NCBI GenBank assembly: GCA_963711095.1
Contig: CAVQCX010000017.1
Coordinates: forward strand, 124,001-188,000
From: CAVQCX01 sp963711095
GTDB lineage: Bacteria; Pseudomonadota; Gammaproteobacteria; Chromatiales; Chromatiaceae
DNA length: 64,000 nt
Reading direction: 5' to 3'
Position 1 is the first letter of the stretch. Every line of letters starts with the position of its first letter. Below, in pieces: positions 17,943 through 26,777 of this stretch. The translations under genes were made by a program, and so were the position numbers. Below the pieces are notes generated by a model. It was not told the DNA's origin. It saw only the letters and a program-made list of their open reading frames with translations, and searched no databases.

Positions 17943-20681
17943 GTGCCCGGGAAAATGAGAACACTGTCACTGGCCGTGAGCGGTCTCCTGCTGGCGTCCT
18001 GCGGGACCGCCGCGCTGGCCCAGAACAGCGACTGGGATTGCCGCGCGACGCCCGAGGGCGGCTGGGCCTGCGCCGGAGAGGGCAAACAAGTGCTGGTCGA
18101 GCCCAGCCGCAGCCTGCCGATCAGCATCGCTGAGCCGGGGCCTTCCGCGCTCGTGGACACAGCCCCTGCCTCTGCGCCCTGGCCCGCCCCCGAGGGCGGG
18201 CCAGCCACGCCGGGCAGCGGGCGCGCAGCGGCGTTGGAGATACCCCCGCGTATCGCGGTCCCGGCACCGCCGGCAGGCGAGCCGCACCCCGTCACCGACC
18301 CCAAGCCCCCCGGCGGGTCCCCCATCCTCCTGGCCGCGGCGGACCCAGCGGCCGATCCTCCGGCATCCTCCGGCGTTTCGCAGCCGCGATCCGATGCCAC
18401 CGGGAAGGCACCGCCGGCCCCGTCGCAGACCACGCCCGGTACCGACAGCAGCGCGACCAAGACGCCGGAGCCCAACGCCGCGGCGCTGCAGCCGGTCGCC
18501 CCGCTGACGAGCGGCGAGCACCGGGCGTTACTGTACCGGGCCACGGACGCGTCGGTCTGTGCTCCTGGCACCGCGCGCCGCATCGTGCCGTCCGCGCCGC
18601 CCGCCAACGGGCTCATCCACATGGGCGCGAATGCGGCCGAATACGATGCGGACCAGAAGACGGTGCGGCTGAGCGGCGATGTGGAGATCACTCAGCCGCC
18701 CCAACGGGTACTCGCCGATGAGGTGCTCTACAACAGCCTGACCGGCGAGATCGACGCGCGCGGCAGCGTATTTTACGAGCGGCCGGATCTGCGGGTGGAG
18801 AGCGCAGGCGGCCTGATGAACCTCAACACCTACCAGGGCCACCTCCAGGACATAGAGTATCGCCTGCCGGAGCAGGGGGCCCGCGGGGTCGCGCAGAGCC
18901 TGGAGGTCCAGGGCCAGACAAGCTCGCGGCTCAGCGGCGTCAGCTATACCACCTGCGCCCCGGGCGATGAGGGCTGGAGCCTGAATGCCGAGGATATCGA
19001 GCTGCACCACGCGCTGGGCCTGGGCGAGGCCCACAACGCCAAGCTGCTGCTCGGCGGCGTGCCGTTTTTGTATTTTCCCTACATCGCCTTCCCCGTCGGG
19101 GTACAACGCCAGTCCGGCTTTCTGGCCCCCTCCCTGGGCTACAGCGATTCGACCGGCGTGAGCATTGCCACGCCCTATTATTTCAACCTGGCACCCAACT
19201 ACGACGCGACCCTGACACCGCGTATCCTGAGCGACCGCGGCCTGATGCTGGGCTCAGAGCTGCGCTTCCTTACCGAGCAGCAGCACGGGACCGTGCAGGG
19301 CGAGGTGCTCCCCGACGATTGGGCGCGCGACGGCGGCGGCCCCCGGGGCGCCTTGAGCCTGACCAGCTCCGGCCTGCTCAGCGAGCGCTGGACCGACGAT
19401 GTCAATGTCCACTACGTCTCCGACAGCCGCTATCTGGAGGATCTCGGCAACAGCCTGGACATGACCAGCCAGCGCCAGCTGGAGCGTCGCGGGGATCTCG
19501 TCTACCACGGCGATGACTGGTCCCTGCTGACCCGGGTCCAGGGTTTTCAGACCGTCGACGAGACCATCCTGGCCCAGGACCATCCGTACAGCCGGCTGCC
19601 CCAGATCCTGCTCACCCTGGAGCGCCCGTTGCCGACGGAGCTGCCGCTCAGCGTGCACCTGGACACCGAATACGTCTATTTCAGCAAGAACAACAGCGTC
19701 CAGGGCCATCGGGTCGACCTGTACCCATCGCTGAGCCTGGACCTGTCGAAGCCCTGGGGCTACCTGCGCCCCAAGCTCGGGCTGAGAGACACCCTGTACA
19801 GCCTCGACGGTGAGCCGGACGGCACCCGCCGCGATCCCCAGCGCACCCTGCCCGTGGCCAGCCTGGATGCCGGGCTGATCTTCGAGCGCGGCATACGGCT
19901 GGCTGGCGAGCCCTTCACCCAGACCCTGGAGCCGCGCCTGTACTACCTGTACATCCCGCGGCGCACCCAGGACAATCTGCCCCTGTTCGACACCTCGCAG
20001 CGGGATCTCACCTTCGACTCCCTGTTCGAGGAAAACCGCTTCAACGGCGCAGACCGCGTCGGCGACGCCAATCAGGTGAGCGTCGGCCTGCTGTCGCGTA
20101 CCCTCCAGGGCAGCGACGGTGCGGAACGCCTGCGCCTAGGTCTCGGTCAGATCTATTACTTGCAGGACCGGCAGGTGCAGCTGCCGGACACAGCGACAGA
20201 CACCGGTAGCCTCTCGTCGATAGTGGCCACGGCGCTGGCGCGCATCGATCCCAAGTGGACGCTCTCGGGCGACCTGCAGTGGGATCCCGACAAGCATCAG
20301 ACCGAGAGCGGGGGTGCCCGAATCCAGTACCGCGACGGCCAGGGGCGGATCCTCAACCTGGCCTATCGGGTGCGTCGAGATCAGTCCGAGCATAGCGACA
20401 TCTCGGCGCGCTGGCCCTTGGGAGCCAAGACCCACCTGGTGGCGCGCTGGGACTATTCCTGGCAATACAACCGCACTGTCGAGGCCTTCGGTGGCATCGA
20501 GTACGACAGCTGCTGCTGGGTTCTGCGAGCCGTCGCGCGCGACTGGACGACTAACCTGGAGCAGGGCAATTCCAGCGTGGGCCTGTTCCTGCAGCTGGAG
20601 CTGAAAGGACTGACGAGCCTGGGCTCGAGCGTGGATAATCTGCTCCGGCGAGGCATCCTCGGTTACGGCAACGACTACTGA
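17943..20681 (+). CDS. lptD: LPS-assembly outer membrane protein LptD
   Basis: 912 residues from GTG 17943; ATG 17955 is an equally good start with the same signal peptide. After the signal peptide come Cys33 and Cys43 (DWDCRATPEGGWAC), a long Pro/Ala-rich spacer (about 55-185) and an OstA/LptA-like jellyroll (about 225-330). The beta-barrel contains GVPFLYFPYIAFPVG and ends with GIEYDSCCWVLRAV (C857, C858). The N- and C-terminal cysteine pairs are those that form the essential disulfides in E. coli. The protein inserts LPS into the outer leaflet with LptE. surA follows 18 bp downstream and encodes its folding chaperone. Confidence 0.97.
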   Translation: MPGKMRTLSLAVSGLLLASCGTAALAQNSDWDCRATPEGGWACAGEGKQVLVEPSRSLPISIAEPGPSALVDTAPASAPWPAPEGGPATPGSGRAAALEIPPRIAVPAPPAGEPHPVTDPKPPGGSPILLAAADPAADPPASSGVSQPRSDATGKAPPAPSQTTPGTDSSATKTPEPNAAALQPVAPLTSGEHRALLYRATDASVCAPGTARRIVPSAPPANGLIHMGANAAEYDADQKTVRLSGDVEITQPPQRVLADEVLYNSLTGEIDARGSVFYERPDLRVESAGGLMNLNTYQGHLQDIEYRLPEQGARGVAQSLEVQGQTSSRLSGVSYTTCAPGDEGWSLNAEDIELHHALGLGEAHNAKLLLGGVPFLYFPYIAFPVGVQRQSGFLAPSLGYSDSTGVSIATPYYFNLAPNYDATLTPRILSDRGLMLGSELRFLTEQQHGTVQGEVLPDDWARDGGGPRGALSLTSSGLLSERWTDDVNVHYVSDSRYLEDLGNSLDMTSQRQLERRGDLVYHGDDWSLLTRVQGFQTVDETILAQDHPYSRLPQILLTLERPLPTELPLSVHLDTEYVYFSKNNSVQGHRVDLYPSLSLDLSKPWGYLRPKLGLRDTLYSLDGEPDGTRRDPQRTLPVASLDAGLIFERGIRLAGEPFTQTLEPRLYYLYIPRRTQDNLPLFDTSQRDLTFDSLFEENRFNGADRVGDANQVSVGLLSRTLQGSDGAERLRLGLGQIYYLQDRQVQLPDTATDTGSLSSIVATALARIDPKWTLSGDLQWDPDKHQTESGGARIQYRDGQGRILNLAYRVRRDQSEHSDISARWPLGAKTHLVARWDYSWQYNRTVEAFGGIEYDSCCWVLRAVARDWTTNLEQGNSSVGLFLQLELKGLTSLGSSVDNLLRRGILGYGNDY

Positions 20682-20699
20682 TCCGAGAAGATCCCCAAC

Positions 20700-22013
20700 A
20701 TGAAAGCATCCCGTTACCGGCTCGGCCGGCTGATCCTCTTCTTGTTCTCGCTGGTCACGCTGACCGGCCCAACCATCGCCGCCGATTTTCAGCCGCTGGA
20801 CAGCATCGTCGCGGTCGTGGACGACGACGTCGTGCTGCGCTCGGAGCTTGACGTCAAGCTCGCCGAGATCCAGGCCCAGGCCAAGAGCTCGGGCACCCGT
20901 CTGCCGGCCCAGGACGTACTGGAGCGTCAGGTGCTTGAGCACCTGATCAACCAAAAAGTGCAGCTGGCGGCCGCGCAGCGCCTGGGCGTCAAGGTAGACG
21001 ACGCCATGATCACGGCGGCCATGGCACGACTCGCCCAGCAGAACGGACTGACACCCGAGGAATTTGGACACGCCCTGGAGAGCACCGGGGTCTCCGAAAA
21101 GGATTTCCGCAACGAGCTGAGCCGCCAGCTGCTTATCGCCCGCCTGCACGCCCAGGAGGTGGTGAACAAGATCGTGGTGACCGACCAGGAGGTCCAGGCC
21201 TATCTGGCGGACCAGGCCCGCGAGGGCGCCAGCCCCGCCAGCTATCACCTGTTTCATATCCTGATCGCAACCCCCGACGGGGCCAGCCCCGAGCAGATCA
21301 AGAAGGCCCAGGGCAAGGCCGAGCAGCTGGTGAGCGAGCTGCGCCAGGGCGCCGATTTCCGAGAGATGGCGCTGACCCACTCCGACGACCAGCAGGCGCT
21401 GCAGGGCGGCGATCTCGGCTGGATGAAAGCGGCCGACATGCCGAACGTGTTCGCCGAGGCGGTCGCGAAAATGGGTCCCGGAGACGTCAGCGATCCCATC
21501 CGCAGCGCCAGCGGCTTCCATGTCCTCAAGCTCGAAGCGGTGCAGGGTGGTGCCGGCAAGCACGTCATTACCCAGACCCACGCCCGGCACATCCTGATCC
21601 AGACCAACGAGCTGGTTTCCGACTCGGACGCTAAGATCCGCCTGTCCCAGTTGCGCGCCCGCATCCTGGGGGGAGAGGACTTCGAGACCCTGGCCCGCTC
21701 GCACTCCGACGACAAGGCCTCCGCCATCAAGGGCGGGGACATGGGCTGGGTCAGCCCCGGGGATACGGTCGCCGCCTTCGACGAGCAGATGGCGCGCCTG
21801 CAGCCCGGCCAGATCTCCGAGCCTTTCCGTACCCAGTTCGGCTGGCACATCGTGCAGGTGCTTGGTCGGCGCCAGTATGACAGCACCGACGACGTGCGGA
21901 CCGCCGAGGCACGTGAAGCGGTGCGCAACCGCAAGGCGAAAGAGCAGATCGAGCTGTTCGACCGGACCCTGCGCGACCAGGCCTACGTGGAAATCCACCT
22001 CGATCAGCAATAA
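20700..22013 (+). CDS. surA: Periplasmic chaperone / peptidyl-prolyl isomerase SurA
   Basis: 437 residues. Signal peptide (1-27), an N-terminal chaperone domain (LDSIVAVVDDDVVLRSELD onward, about 30-170) and two parvulin domains (about 180-280 and 290-395). The parvulin motifs are YHLFHILIATPD, GGDLGWMKAADMPNVFAEAV, THARHILIQTNE and GGDMGWVSPGDTVAAFDEQM. It escorts outer membrane proteins such as LptD to the Bam machinery. Its stop codon forms part of the target duplication of the insertion that follows. Confidence 0.97.
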   Translation: MKASRYRLGRLILFLFSLVTLTGPTIAADFQPLDSIVAVVDDDVVLRSELDVKLAEIQAQAKSSGTRLPAQDVLERQVLEHLINQKVQLAAAQRLGVKVDDAMITAAMARLAQQNGLTPEEFGHALESTGVSEKDFRNELSRQLLIARLHAQEVVNKIVVTDQEVQAYLADQAREGASPASYHLFHILIATPDGASPEQIKKAQGKAEQLVSELRQGADFREMALTHSDDQQALQGGDLGWMKAADMPNVFAEAVAKMGPGDVSDPIRSASGFHVLKLEAVQGGAGKHVITQTHARHILIQTNELVSDSDAKIRLSQLRARILGGEDFETLARSHSDDKASAIKGGDMGWVSPGDTVAAFDEQMARLQPGQISEPFRTQFGWHIVQVLGRRQYDSTDDVRTAEAREAVRNRKAKEQIELFDRTLRDQAYVEIHLDQQ

Positions 22014-22014
22014 T

Positions 22015-22251
22015 CCTAGAAGCGGCAGTTGAACGGCCGCCAGGGTGCGTGCCGCGTGGTGTCTGGCAAGGCATAACGAGGCGGAATAGTAGATCTATGC
22101 CAACGAGTTATAACGCAGCCAGGCGCCGCGCGGTGCGTGCCCTGGTGGTCGTAGCGGCCATCACCCAATGGGTGAGTATCGAGTTTGTCCATCACCTTGG
22201 TCCAACCCATCACTCGATCGCTGTTCGGAGCGGTCAACTGCCGTTTCTAGG
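22015..22251. mobile_element. 237-bp MITE-like element with terminal inverted repeats and 5-bp target duplication
   Basis: The ends CCTAGAAGCGGCAGTTGAA (22015-22033) and its near-complement (22233-22251) match at 17 of 19 positions, and the match continues two more bases. The direct repeat ATAAT flanks both ends exactly (22010-22014 and 22252-22256). Inside, a second imperfect inverted pair (about 22037-22080 and 22105-22151) and the palindrome TCACCCAATGGGTGA (22161-22175) would let the RNA or single strand fold extensively. There is no transposase gene, so it would be a non-autonomous element mobilised in trans. The insertion lies between the surA stop and the pdxA start. Confidence 0.82.
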
Positions 22252-22259
22252 ATAATCGC

Positions 22260-23261
22260 TTGGGCACCGGGCGAGGAGCGCGCCGGCCCATCGCCTTCAC
22301 GCCGGGCGAGCCAGCGGGGATCGGTCCGGACCTGGCGGTGGCCCTGGCGGCGACCGCGCTGGACGTCGAGCTGGTGGCTATCGCCGACCCACAGCTGTTG
22401 CTGCGTCGGGCCCAGCAGCTGGGACGCCCCCTGCGCCTCGAGCCCTTCGCCGCGACAGATCGCCCAGCGCGGGGACCGGGGACGCTGCAGGTGTTGCCGG
22501 TCGTCCTCGCCGAGCCCGAGCGCTGCGGACAGCTCAACCCGGCCAACGCCTCCTATGTGTTGGAGACCCTGCGCCTGGCCACCCGAGGCTGCCTGGCGGG
22601 TAAATTCGACGCCCTGGTGACCGGGCCGGTGCACAAAGGGGTCATCAACGACGCCGGGCTGCCTTTCACCGGCCATACCGAGCTGCTGGCGGAGATCTCC
22701 GGGGGCTTTCCGGTCATGATGCTCGCCACCCCTGGGCTGCGCGTGGCCCTGGCGACCACCCATCTGCCCCTGGCTGCAGTAAGCGCCGCGATCACCGCCG
22801 AGCTGTTAGCGCAGGTCCTGGACGTGCTGCACCACGACCTCATCCTGCGGTTCGGCATCGCGCGTCCGCGCATCCTGGTCTGCGGGCTCAATCCTCACGC
22901 CGGGGAGGCCGGCCATCTGGGGCGGGAGGAGATCGAGGTGATCGGTCCGGCGCTGGAGCGGCTGCGCTCCCAAGGCATGGATCTTTGCGGGCCCTTGCCG
23001 GCGGACACCCTGTTCACCCCGCCGCGACTCGCGGGGGCCGACGCCGTGCTGGCCATGTACCACGACCAAGGCCTGCCCGTGCTCAAGCACATGGGATTCG
23101 GGAACGCCGCGAACATCACGCTCGGGCTGCCCTTCATCCGTACCTCCGTGGATCATGGCACAGCCCTGGACCTGGCGGGCACCGGCCAAGCCGACCCGGG
23201 CAGCCTGATCTATGCGTTGCAGACCGCTCTGGAGCTGGCCGGGCGGGAGCGCCCGGCCTGA
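22260..23261 (+). CDS. pdxA: 4-hydroxythreonine-4-phosphate dehydrogenase
   Basis: 333 residues. Conserved FTPGEPAGIGPDLAVALA, FDALVTGPVHKGVINDAG, FTGHTELLAE, CGLNPHAGEAGHLG, AVLAMYHDQGLPVLKHMGFG and FIRTSVDHGTALDLAG with metal-binding histidines. It makes an intermediate of pyridoxal-5'-phosphate synthesis. A TAG ends the frame three codons upstream, so the only start giving the family N-terminus is TTG 22260. The AGGA in front of it (22249-22252) is formed by the last bases of the inserted element and the first base of the ATAAT duplication. surA-pdxA is a conserved operon order. Confidence 0.95.
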   Translation: MGTGRGARRPIAFTPGEPAGIGPDLAVALAATALDVELVAIADPQLLLRRAQQLGRPLRLEPFAATDRPARGPGTLQVLPVVLAEPERCGQLNPANASYVLETLRLATRGCLAGKFDALVTGPVHKGVINDAGLPFTGHTELLAEISGGFPVMMLATPGLRVALATTHLPLAAVSAAITAELLAQVLDVLHHDLILRFGIARPRILVCGLNPHAGEAGHLGREEIEVIGPALERLRSQGMDLCGPLPADTLFTPPRLAGADAVLAMYHDQGLPVLKHMGFGNAANITLGLPFIRTSVDHGTALDLAGTGQADPGSLIYALQTALELAGRERPA

Positions 23262-23436
23262 GCGCATTGCTGACCAAGCTCTTGCTGGGTTGCCCGATCT
23301 GCCCGTGTCTACGGCGCTGCGCTCGGTCCGGGTGCTCGACGTACTGCCGATTACGCCTGCGCGCCTGGTCGGTCGCGCGCCTCGCAGCCAGGTGCGTGTC
23401 GGACGCCTCGCGACGAGCCCGGGTGAGAGCTGCGGG

Positions 23437-24576
23437 CTAGAGTCGGACAGGCTCCTGAACTTGGGCCACCAGCTCGCACACCCGGGCCACCTGCGCCTCG
23501 CTCATGGCCGGGAAGATCGGCAGGGACAGGGTCTCATTGCAGAGCCCTTCGACCACCGGCAGATCGCCCACCGAGTACCCCAGCTGACTGTATACCGACT
23601 GCAGATGCAGCGGCTGGGGATAGCAGAGGCTGGTGCCCACCCGGTGGGCAGAGAGGTGCCCGCGCACGGCGTCGCGGCGCGGATGGCGTATGGTATAGAG
23701 GTTATACACGTGGCGACCATCGCCGGGTTGCGAGGGGAGGATCAGCTCCAGTCCGGCCAGACCCCGATCGTACAGCCGGGCCACCCGCCGCCGCTCGGCG
23801 ATCCGCTGCTCGATCACCTGCAACTTGATGCGCAGCAGCGCCGCCTGGATCTCGTCCAGACGACTGTTGTAGCCGAGCTCGGCATGGAGGAACGGCCCCA
23901 CGGCGCCGTGGTTTCTCAGCCGCTGCAGATGATCGCGCAGCGCCTCGTTGTCGGTGGCGATCAGACCGCCGTCGCCGTAGCAGCCGAGCAGCTTGGTCGG
24001 ATAGAAGCTGAAACAGCCGCAATCGCCCATGGCGCCGACCCGCCGGCCCCGGTGCTCGGCGCCGAAGGCCTGTGCGGCGTCTTCCACCAGGCTCAGATCA
24101 CACTCCCGGGCCAGCTCGGTGAGGGCGCTCATCTCGGCTGGATGGCCGAAGATGTGCACCGCCAGTATGGCCCGAGTGCGCGGCCCAATTCGTTGGCGCA
24201 CGCTCTCGGGGTCCAGGTTGAAGCTGCGCGGGTCCACGTCGGCGAACACCGGGGTCGCTCCGACCAGGGAGACCGCCTCCGCACTGGCAAAGAAGGTGAA
24301 AGGCGAGGTGATGACCTCGGCGCCCGCTCCTATGCCCAAGGCCCGCAGGGACAGCACCAACGCGTCGGTGCCGTTGGCGACGGCCACCGCGTGCCGCGTG
24401 CCCAGATAGGCCGCCGCTTCCTGCTCGAAGGCCCGGACATTGGGGCCGAGGATGAACTGACCGCTCACCCCGGCCTCCGCGATGCGCGCAAACCACTCCT
24501 CGCGCAGCTCCGCGAACTCCTGCTGCAGGCTGAGATAAGGGACACTGTCCACGGGCGGAGCGGCGACTTCGGCCAT
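23437..24576 (-). CDS. DegT/DnrJ/EryC1-family aminotransferase, GnnB-like
   Basis: 379 residues. PLP sugar aminotransferase with the N-terminal YLSLQQEFAELREEW, GTRHAVAVANGTDALVLSLRALG, VEDAAQAFGAEHRG and the PLP lysine motif FSFYPTKLLGCYGDGG. It transaminates a 3-keto (or 4-keto) nucleotide sugar using glutamate. It lies 18 bp after the Gfo/Idh oxidoreductase gene. That pairing is seen for GnnA/GnnB, which make UDP-GlcNAc3N for amide-linked lipid A, and for Wlb/Wbp enzymes of O-antigen sugars. No glycosyltransferase or acetyltransferase gene is nearby, which favours GnnB. The exact substrate is inferred. Confidence 0.78.
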   Translation of the reverse strand: MAEVAAPPVDSVPYLSLQQEFAELREEWFARIAEAGVSGQFILGPNVRAFEQEAAAYLGTRHAVAVANGTDALVLSLRALGIGAGAEVITSPFTFFASAEAVSLVGATPVFADVDPRSFNLDPESVRQRIGPRTRAILAVHIFGHPAEMSALTELARECDLSLVEDAAQAFGAEHRGRRVGAMGDCGCFSFYPTKLLGCYGDGGLIATDNEALRDHLQRLRNHGAVGPFLHAELGYNSRLDEIQAALLRIKLQVIEQRIAERRRVARLYDRGLAGLELILPSQPGDGRHVYNLYTIRHPRRDAVRGHLSAHRVGTSLCYPQPLHLQSVYSQLGYSVGDLPVVEGLCNETLSLPIFPAMSEAQVARVCELVAQVQEPVRL

Positions 24577-24594
24577 CGTTCGTCTCCCAGCGGC

Positions 24595-25533
24595 TCAGCG
24601 AGCCAGGATCTTGTCTTTCACCTGAAGTGCAACCTCCAGGGCCTTGAGCCCGGCATGCCCGTCAACCAGGGGCCGGACACCGCTGCGCACGCAATGCACG
24701 AAGGCCGCGAGCTCGGTATCCAGCGGCTTGACCGGCTCCACCTGCACCTGCTCGCGCACGATCTCCGGCCACCCGCCGTCGGCCTGGGCGCGGGTGTAGG
24801 CGGTGTCGAGCCGCTGCTCGATGAAATCCAGGGCCTCGTAGCGATACTCCTCGAACACCCGGATGCGCCGCGACTTGCGCTCCGAGACCCGGCTGGCGAT
24901 CACATTGGCCACCGTACCGTTGGCGAACTCGATACGCGCATTGGCAATGTCGATATGCGGCGTGAGCACGGGCGTGCCGACAGCAGCGATGGAGACGATC
25001 TCTGCGTCCACCAGCGACAGGATGATGTCGATGTCGTGGATCATCAGGTCCGAGACCACGTCCACGTCGGTCGCACGGGGAACGAAGGTTCCCATGCGGT
25101 GCGCCTCCACGAAACGGGGCCGCGAGATACGCTCGGCGAGTGCCATGACGCCGGCGTTGAAGCGCTCCAGGTGACCGATCTGAAGCCTGCTGCCGCCGGC
25201 CTCGGCGAGCCGTACGATCTCCCGGCCCTCCTCCACCGTCGCGGCGATCGGCTTCTCCATCAACATGTGCAGCCCGCGCTCCAGGAACGGGCGAGCCACC
25301 TCGAGGTGCGCGGTGGTCGGCACCACGATGCTGACCGCGTCCACCAGATCGAGCAGCGGCTCTGGGTGATCGAAGGCGCGGCAACCGCACTCGGCGGCCA
25401 CCCGTCGCGCGGTCGAGGGGTCCTGGTCGGCGACCCCCACCAGCTCGACTTCATCCATGCGCGAGTAGATCAGCGCGTGGAAGCGCCCCAGGTAGCCGAC
25501 GCCGACGACCCCTAAGCGTAAGCGCTCGGCCAT
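24595..25533 (-). CDS. Gfo/Idh/MocA oxidoreductase, GnnA-like
   Basis: 312 residues. A Rossmann start LRLGVVGVGYLGRFHALIY (NAD site), the catalytic-lysine motif HMLMEKPIAATVEEG, and GHLERFNAGVM, then a C-terminal substrate domain with DLMIHDIDIILSLV. The GHxERFN motif is typical of UDP-GlcNAc 3-dehydrogenase-type members. It would oxidise the 3-OH of UDP-GlcNAc to a ketone for the aminotransferase next door. A small membrane-protein ORF lies 80 bp upstream on the same strand. A role in O-antigen sugar synthesis is the alternative. Confidence 0.78.
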   Translation of the reverse strand: MAERLRLGVVGVGYLGRFHALIYSRMDEVELVGVADQDPSTARRVAAECGCRAFDHPEPLLDLVDAVSIVVPTTAHLEVARPFLERGLHMLMEKPIAATVEEGREIVRLAEAGGSRLQIGHLERFNAGVMALAERISRPRFVEAHRMGTFVPRATDVDVVSDLMIHDIDIILSLVDAEIVSIAAVGTPVLTPHIDIANARIEFANGTVANVIASRVSERKSRRIRVFEEYRYEALDFIEQRLDTAYTRAQADGGWPEIVREQVQVEPVKPLDTELAAFVHCVRSGVRPLVDGHAGLKALEVALQVKDKILAR

Positions 25534-25613
25534 GGGCAGGATGCTCGGACTGAAACCGTTGGGGACTGTATCACATCTGCGCGCAGCAGGACGCAGCCGC
25601 CCCGGCCCAGCCT

Positions 25614-25832
25614 TCAGCCGCGCGGCGCGCCGGACAAGTGGTGGAACAGCTGCGCCGCGCCGGGGCGAGCGACCCCGGCCTGGGCGTTGACCTGCACCAC
25701 CAGGGTCGCGGCCAGCGCAACGGCGACCGCGACGATCAGGCTGATCAGAAGGTCAGGCTTCTTCCTGCGGCGGCTCTTCAAGGCGGCTCTTCGGCCGGGC
25801 CCAAGAGGTCCGGCAGGCTTGTTGTTGTACAT
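25614..25832 (-). CDS. Small single-pass membrane protein, hypothetical
   Basis: 72 residues: a basic N-terminus (GRRAALKSRRRKKPD), one hydrophobic helix (about 29-49, LLISLIVAVAVALAATLVVQ), then a short tail. The charge pattern predicts the N-terminus inside. It is upstream of, and on the same strand as, the GnnA/GnnB-like pair, and divergent from pgl. No strong ribosome-binding site is visible before ATG 25832. I do not recognise a family; the hydrophobic profile makes it more credible than a random frame. Confidence 0.42.
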   Translation of the reverse strand: MYNNKPAGPLGPGRRAALKSRRRKKPDLLISLIVAVAVALAATLVVQVNAQAGVARPGAAQLFHHLSGAPRG

Positions 25833-25926
25833 CGGGTCGTGCGATAACCGCTGCCTGGCAGCTGCAGCATTCCGGCCCCGGAAGGTCGCTGATCATTCTG
25901 TCACAACCCCTGGTGATTGCAAGCCG

Positions 25927-26667
25927 ATGCCAAGCCCATTCCTTCATATCGAGCATCAGCTCACAGCACTGCTGGGGACACTGGCCGAGCGCCTCACCGG
26001 GCTGGCCGATGAGGCGGCCCGGGAGGGCCGGCTGTTTCACCTCGCCCTGAGCGGGGGCAGCACGCCGCGGGACCTGTATCGGCTGCTCGTCCAGCCCGGC
26101 TTCGCGGAGCGCATTCCCTGGGACCACTGCGACATCTGGTTCGGCGACGAGCGCTGCGTGCCGCCCTCGCACCCGGACAGCAACTACCGTATGGCCAGCG
26201 AGGCACTGTTCGATCCCCTGGGCTTGGCGCCCGAGCGGATCCATCGAATGCAGGGAGAGGCCGCGGACCCGCGCCAGGCCGCCTGGGCGTATGCCGAGGA
26301 GCTACGCACGCTGCTACCCCGGCGCGACGGCTGGCCAAGCTTCGATCTGATCCTGCTCGGTATCGGCCAGGACGGCCACGTGGCCTCCCTGTTTCCGGGC
26401 TCGGGGAATCTCGCGGCCACGGACCGACCGGTATCGGCCGCGCACATCTCCGAGCAGCACGGCTGGCGAATCAGCCTGACCCTGCCGGTGATCCGTGCTG
26501 CTCGACACGTGCTGGTGCTGGCGGTCGGCGCGGGCAAGGCCGAGATCCTTTCCCGGGTGCTTGCCAAGACCCCCAGTCCCCGGGATCTGGGCTTGCCGGC
26601 GGTGCTTATCCGCGACCTGCCCCAGCTCGAGTGGTATCTCGACCGCGAGGCCGGCGCCAGGCTCTGA
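25927..26667 (+). CDS. pgl: 6-phosphogluconolactonase
   Basis: 246 residues from ATG 25927. Family motifs are FHLALSGGSTPRDLYRLL, WDHCDIWFGDERCVPPSHPDSNYRMA, LILLGIGQDGHVASLFPG and HVLVLAVGAGKAEIL. It hydrolyses 6-phosphogluconolactone in the oxidative pentose phosphate pathway. The open frame extends upstream to 25687, but only this ATG matches the family. zwf and edd/gnd are not in the window. Confidence 0.95.
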   Translation: MPSPFLHIEHQLTALLGTLAERLTGLADEAAREGRLFHLALSGGSTPRDLYRLLVQPGFAERIPWDHCDIWFGDERCVPPSHPDSNYRMASEALFDPLGLAPERIHRMQGEAADPRQAAWAYAEELRTLLPRRDGWPSFDLILLGIGQDGHVASLFPGSGNLAATDRPVSAAHISEQHGWRISLTLPVIRAARHVLVLAVGAGKAEILSRVLAKTPSPRDLGLPAVLIRDLPQLEWYLDREAGARL

Positions 26668-26777
26668 GCACGGATGGGCACCCCGGGTCGGGCCTTGATC
26701 CCCGTCCCGCCTTGCGTTCGGCCGCACCCCAGCTTACCGTTGCTGTCTCACAGAGCAGGCGCCCGGAGGCAGCGACC

